A DNA stretch of 23,571 nucleotides from Apostichopus parvimensis. Its lineage: Eukaryota > Echinodermata > Holothuroidea > Aspidochirotida > Stichopodidae. Each line of letters opens with the position of its first letter. The stretch's first letter is position 1. The stretch covers positions 2,378 to 25,948 of the forward strand of contig KN885070.1 in NCBI GenBank assembly GCA_000934455.1. The letters are read 5' to 3'. Shown in pieces: positions 20,086 to 23,571 of this stretch. Position numbers and translations under genes: made by a program. The notes below the pieces were generated by a model. That model was not told the DNA's origin and searched no databases. It saw only the letters and a list, made by a program, of their open reading frames with translations.

Positions 20086-20590
20086 GCTTAGGCTCTGTCT
20101 AAACGTTAGACGAGCAGGCTCTGGCGCGATAGGCTAGCAGTAAGTTACGAATCTCGTACAGTAGGCGTACAGGTTGCGCAAAACCTAACCCTCTTCGGAC
20201 GTAAATTGAATCTTCGTGATGTCACCAGACACCTATCGAGATCGGGATGGCAAAGTTAGCGATATTCTTGTCATTTCTGGAGTGTCAAGATACGTGGCCC
20301 TGTGTCAATTTGCTGTCATTGACGTTCGCTTCGCTCAGTAGCCTATATTAACAGCTGAACCGTTGTCGTGTTTACGTATTGAGCTTGAACGAGAGAGGTC
20401 TGCTGTTAGCTTCGTGGCACAATGTTGTGTTCTGGTAGCTGCACTGACTTTTACAAAATCCTACTCCACGTTGACCGTATCCACGATGTCAACTGGGATT
20501 GATTTCAAGTTGGCTGTTTGCACCTAACGCGGCTTACCGAAACATAGTTTTTCTCCCGCCGCCCTGAGACCCCCGCCCCCCCCCCCAAGG
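20086..20590 (-). promoter_or_regulatory. Candidate promoter region, CpG-richer
   Basis: Upstream of exon 1 this half-kilobase holds roughly 30 CpG dinucleotides by eye, far denser than most of the window. It includes a TGACG-type CRE half site near 20320 and a C11 run at about 20577-20587. It lies 0.5-1 kb upstream of the ATG. Either the 5' UTR is long or a non-coding first exon exists; the minus-strand ctatag and aaacag upstream of the ATG could be acceptors. The direction and exact start site are not visible. Confidence 0.35.
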
Positions 20591-21570
20591 GAGAGTTTTA
20601 ACCAGTTTTTCACTTTCGTCCCCCTCTCCCTTAAAATTCGACTTCGTAACAGAGGGTGCAACCAGTATCACGAAAAGCCATAACAATACAGGCGTTGATT
20701 AAACTGACTCAATGAGGATTTGCTCCTCACACGGTAAAGGCTAGCAATTTGTATCTAAGTGCACTCATATACACCGTCCGAAAATTCAGGTTCAAACGGT
20801 CGAGTTGAATTGCTTGAATTCGGACGCCAGTTTTAAGATATTTATGATACCCACGGAGCATGTCTGACGCCCTATTGTATAGTTTTCACCGAATGAACTT
20901 TTAATAATCAAGCAAGTACCTAAATATTCCATACGTGATTTTTGTTATGGATTATTGAACGATGCATGGTTACAATTCTAGTAACGAATATAAACTGGGA
21001 GGATGGAGCTTGGGATGGGGCAGTGGCACGGTTGTTACCCTTTTAAAGCTTAATTTAAAGTTTCACCACTTTTAGGAAAGCCTCAGTGAAAGGTGACCCA
21101 TTCCATTAAATTAGATGTAACCCTCTTTTTAGTGAAATATATCTTTTTCTTTTTTTGTATATCAGAAGAAAGTAATCTTGAGTCTTCAATGTCACATCAA
21201 TGACTGATCAGTCTTGTTTTCAGATTAATATTTATTTTTGGTTCACGAAGAGCAGAAGTAGTTCATATCATATGTACAAAAAATGGCTAAAAGTAAAAAA
21301 AAAAGAAAAAAAAGACCATCTTGTGGAAAGAAAATACCTTCAAACAGTTTTACATAAGGATAAAAAACTCCACCCCCCTCCTCTCTAAAAAAAAATCATG
21401 TCAACTCACACAACTTACTCGAGCTCCCACCACATGCCCCCTCCTCTACCCAAAAATATTTCTTAAGACAAATAATGATACACATGTACACCCAGAAAAC
21501 ATAAGAGACAAATAAGCTTTGCCCTAGGGCATGGCTAAGTGCTCTGATAATTGATTTACAATACTGAAGA
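20591..21570. other. Upstream intergenic DNA, no supported gene
   Basis: Includes A-rich stretches near 21290-21320 and C-rich ones near 21370-21380. The plus-strand frames of about 60 codons there are lysine-rich low complexity. Nothing recognisable. Confidence 0.5.
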
Positions 21571-21571
21571 T

Positions 21572-21730
21572 GATCCATGTGTAGTATGTTCTCCTGATCC
21601 ACATGCTGTATGTTCTCCTGATCCATGTGCAACATGTTCTCTTGATGATCCAATGTTCTCTTGATCCACATGCAGTATATTCTCCTGATCCGGGCCATGT
21701 GCTGTATTTTCTCCTGATCCATGTACTGTA
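21572..21730. repeat. Degenerate ~24-bp minisatellite, about 7 units
   Basis: The unit resembles GATCCATGTGCTGTAT plus GTTCTCCT, with variants (GATCCACATGC, GATCCGGGCCATG) and one shortened unit near 21645. The minus-strand frame over it, repeating 'MDQENI', is a product of the 24-bp (8-codon) period and is not considered a gene. Confidence 0.9.
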
Positions 21731-21745
21731 CGTCTAGTACTACAG

Positions 21746-21893
21746 TAGTTCCATGTACTATTTGCCGTCCACCAGACTGTTATAACATTACAAAGATGTT
21801 TCTTTGAACATTAGTTATAGGAATGTCTAGTTCTAGTTCCATGTACTATTTGCCATCCATCAGACTGTTATAACGTTACAAAGATGTTTTTTT
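21746..21893. repeat. 88-bp-period tandem duplication
   Basis: TAGTTCCATGTACTATTTGC and the next 40 bases at 21746-21806 recur at 21834-21893 with a few substitutions. The second copy runs into a T tract. Confidence 0.85.
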
Positions 21894-22528
21894 TTTTCCT
21901 TATAGTCATACGATTTTCTTTAAGGCCCACAGTATGATTTTATAACTTGCTCTTATCATTGACTTTTTGACTTGAATCCTCTAAGTATGAAACGACTTGC
22001 CACTTGACTTCCTCACTTTATAAACTAAAATGAAATAGCCATAGTATGTTATGCTATGCACATGGCAAATTATCTAAACAATAGCACATTTGAACCAAGA
22101 TTCCTTATATATCCACTGTCAAAAGTCTGGTAATTGAAGTAATCATCAATACTTGAACTTCTACAGTTTCATTGTTGCAGTAATAGACAAGTGGTTGTAC
22201 AGTAGCAATGCTCACAGACTTATAAGCTCTTTGTTACAGAGTGAACTGGTAAAAACATGGGCATATACAGTAGTATGCAACCTCTTAGCTCCCACACAAA
22301 ACCATTGGTGCATATGTTGATGCATTTGTTAGATATATAAAATGAGTACTAAATCTTTCATTTTTTGTAATTGAGATGTCATAGTATCTATAGACAGCAT
22401 GTCCATATAACAATTAAACTTGCAGATAAAAGTCATTAATTACTTGATATTTTTTAACTATCAGCAACAATTATTACATCGATGAAACTGGTCTTTGCTG
22501 ATACTATAGTTATGACCTGATGTTCTTC

Positions 22529-22597
22529 TACATGATTGGCTGTTTCATTTACTAGTGAACTTGTACATGATTGGCTGTTTCATTAACCAATGAACTA
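22529..22597. repeat. 35-bp tandem duplication containing ATTGG
   Basis: TACATGATTGGCTGTTTCAT occurs at 22529 and again at 22564. Each unit carries ATTGG (CCAAT on the minus strand), but no promoter role is shown. Confidence 0.8.
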
Positions 22598-22863
22598 CAA
22601 TGTAGAAACATCCTAAATTTGACTGTTGTAGAAAGGCTAGACAAATGATACATATACAATGAAAGAGTTGTAAATAATAAAAGGGATAACTTTACTATAG
22701 TTAGAACAAGGAAAAAGACTTTTCTCAAAGTTGTTGAAAATATGTTACGGCTTTTAATGCCACAAACTAATATGAATGTATTTATTACACTTTCAAGTCA
22801 ATCCCGCAGAGCTGGCCACACACTGCCCTGACTATAATTGCGTCCTGAAACAGTTTTGGATAG

Positions 22864-23058
22864 TCGTCAAGATTCAGTCATACAGCTGACCCCCACACAC
22901 TGAACAACCAATGAAAATGTTATGTTAACATCTGGTGCATGATATAACATCATATTTCCATGCACTCCGTTACATTTGCTGAAACCAAACAGTTTTATGC
23001 CAGAAACACCACACTGTGGCGACTGGCATTCAGAAAATGCAAATGTCAACTTTCCCAC
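22864..23058 (-). CDS. Speculative terminal exon of an unidentified minus-strand gene
   Basis: On the minus strand a good acceptor (ttttatttctttag) is followed by an open frame containing 'GKLTFAFSECQSPQCGVSG', ending in a stop at about 22864. An AATAAA follows at 22781-22786. The frame is open for 131 codons in all, long for this AT-rich DNA. I recognise no family, and a cysteine-containing random frame with fortuitous signals is about as likely. No upstream exon can be linked. Confidence 0.15.
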
Positions 23059-23344
23059 ACTAAAGAAATAAAACTGGTGAACTCTTAATAACTTGACCCT
23101 TAAATGTCTCAAGCACATGCACACTGTCCAACTATCTATAATTTGAGTTACAATGGCTTTAACTGCAGTCAGGTACACATTCTTTACAGTGTAATAGCAA
23201 CACAAGCTTCTTTTATTTGTAATTTGAAATTCTCTCACCAAACGATACAAGAAAAAGTTCACAAAGTGATTACAAACAAGTTAAAGCATTTACAAGAAGC
23301 TACGTAATGATGTGTGATGGCTGATACTAAACCTAAAAACAAAA

Positions 23345-23571
23345 GACCTGTGAGATGGAGTTTGAGTGGATAAAGGCAGTGGTCTTAGAATAAAATATGA
23401 CATCGAACATCTGTGAAGATCTAGATTCAAGCCCTGGTCAGGTGGATTGATGCCCAGGAGCATTCCACAGATGTCTGATCTGAGAGGGTCTTTGAATTTT
23501 TTTTCAGGATAATTCAAAGATGAGCTGTAATAGGGTTGAATTCAAATCTCGCCGCACAATGTAGTGATTCA
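23345..23571 (+). mobile_element. tRNA-like SINE-type repeat, running off the window
   Basis: TTTGAGTGGATAAAGGCAGT resembles a tRNA(Leu/Ser)-like A-box region and GATTCAAGCCC at 23424-23434 a B box. ACCTG and CAGGT near the two ends could pair as an acceptor stem. A second B-box-like GAATTCAAATCTCGCCGC follows at 23538-23555. This fits a composite tRNA-derived SINE or two degenerate copies; the anticodon arm is not tRNA-like enough for a functional gene. The right end is cut by the window. Confidence 0.45.

Larger units (their letters stand above)
21894..23344. other. AT-rich flank, mostly without recognised features
   Basis: Apart from the 35-bp duplication and the speculative exon noted separately, the short frames on both strands show no motif or splice structure that can be defended. 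Confidence 0.45.

Noticed and set aside
21396-21722. Minus-strand 108-codon frame with 'MDQENI' repeats
   Set aside because: The repeat period of 24 bp equals eight codons, so the minisatellite alone explains the frame.

Overview
The window is metazoan genomic DNA. It is AT-rich, almost free of long open frames, and carries GT-AG introns, poly(A) signals, tRNA-derived SINE-like sequences, minisatellites and decayed transposons. The repeat style (a hammerhead-bearing foldback element, a LINE tail with the AAAGCGCTTTGAG motif, decayed 'tgacctttgacct' repeats) suggests a marine invertebrate deuterostome, perhaps an echinoderm. That placement is an inference and is weak.

One protein gene can be reconstructed with confidence. 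It lies on the minus strand, from the ATG at 19547 to the TGA at 4713. Six coding exons join in frame at consensus splice sites to give 346 residues. The product is an SLC35E1-type member of the triose-phosphate-transporter/nucleotide-sugar-transporter superfamily, a multi-pass endomembrane protein of unknown substrate. The exons are 19211-19547, 18551-18621, 14149-14286, 11475-11600, 9177-9422 and 4713-4835. An AATAAA signal follows at 4661-4666. A CpG-richer stretch at about 20086-20590 is the best candidate for its promoter.

Region by region: 1-4660 is downstream intergenic DNA with a possible transposon end (about 799-846), a 94-bp TTAA-flanked hairpin MITE (2321-2414) and a 264-bp element with 27-bp inverted repeats, a degenerate hammerhead-ribozyme core and a 14-bp flanking duplication (2928-3191). 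Intron 5 (4836-9176) holds a LINE 3' end, a decayed roughly 140-bp repeat block and one copy of a dispersed element (about 7381-7700). Intron 4 (9423-11474) holds a CpG-rich inverted-repeat element (9717-10056) and a 50-N gap flanked by identical 95-bp ends. Intron 2 (14287-18550) holds a SINE, a G-quadruplex motif and a second copy of the dispersed element, interrupted by a 26/22-bp minisatellite of about 24 units. Beyond 20600 lie further minisatellites, short duplications, a speculative terminal exon of another minus-strand gene and a tRNA-like repeat at the window end.

The heptamer TACTGTA/TACAGTA is far commoner than chance in parts of the window. No CRISPR array, prokaryotic operon, rRNA gene or functional-looking tRNA gene is present. 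I found no convincing new protein system. The most interesting signals are the hammerhead-like foldback element, the minisatellite born inside a dispersed repeat, and the heptamer enrichment.
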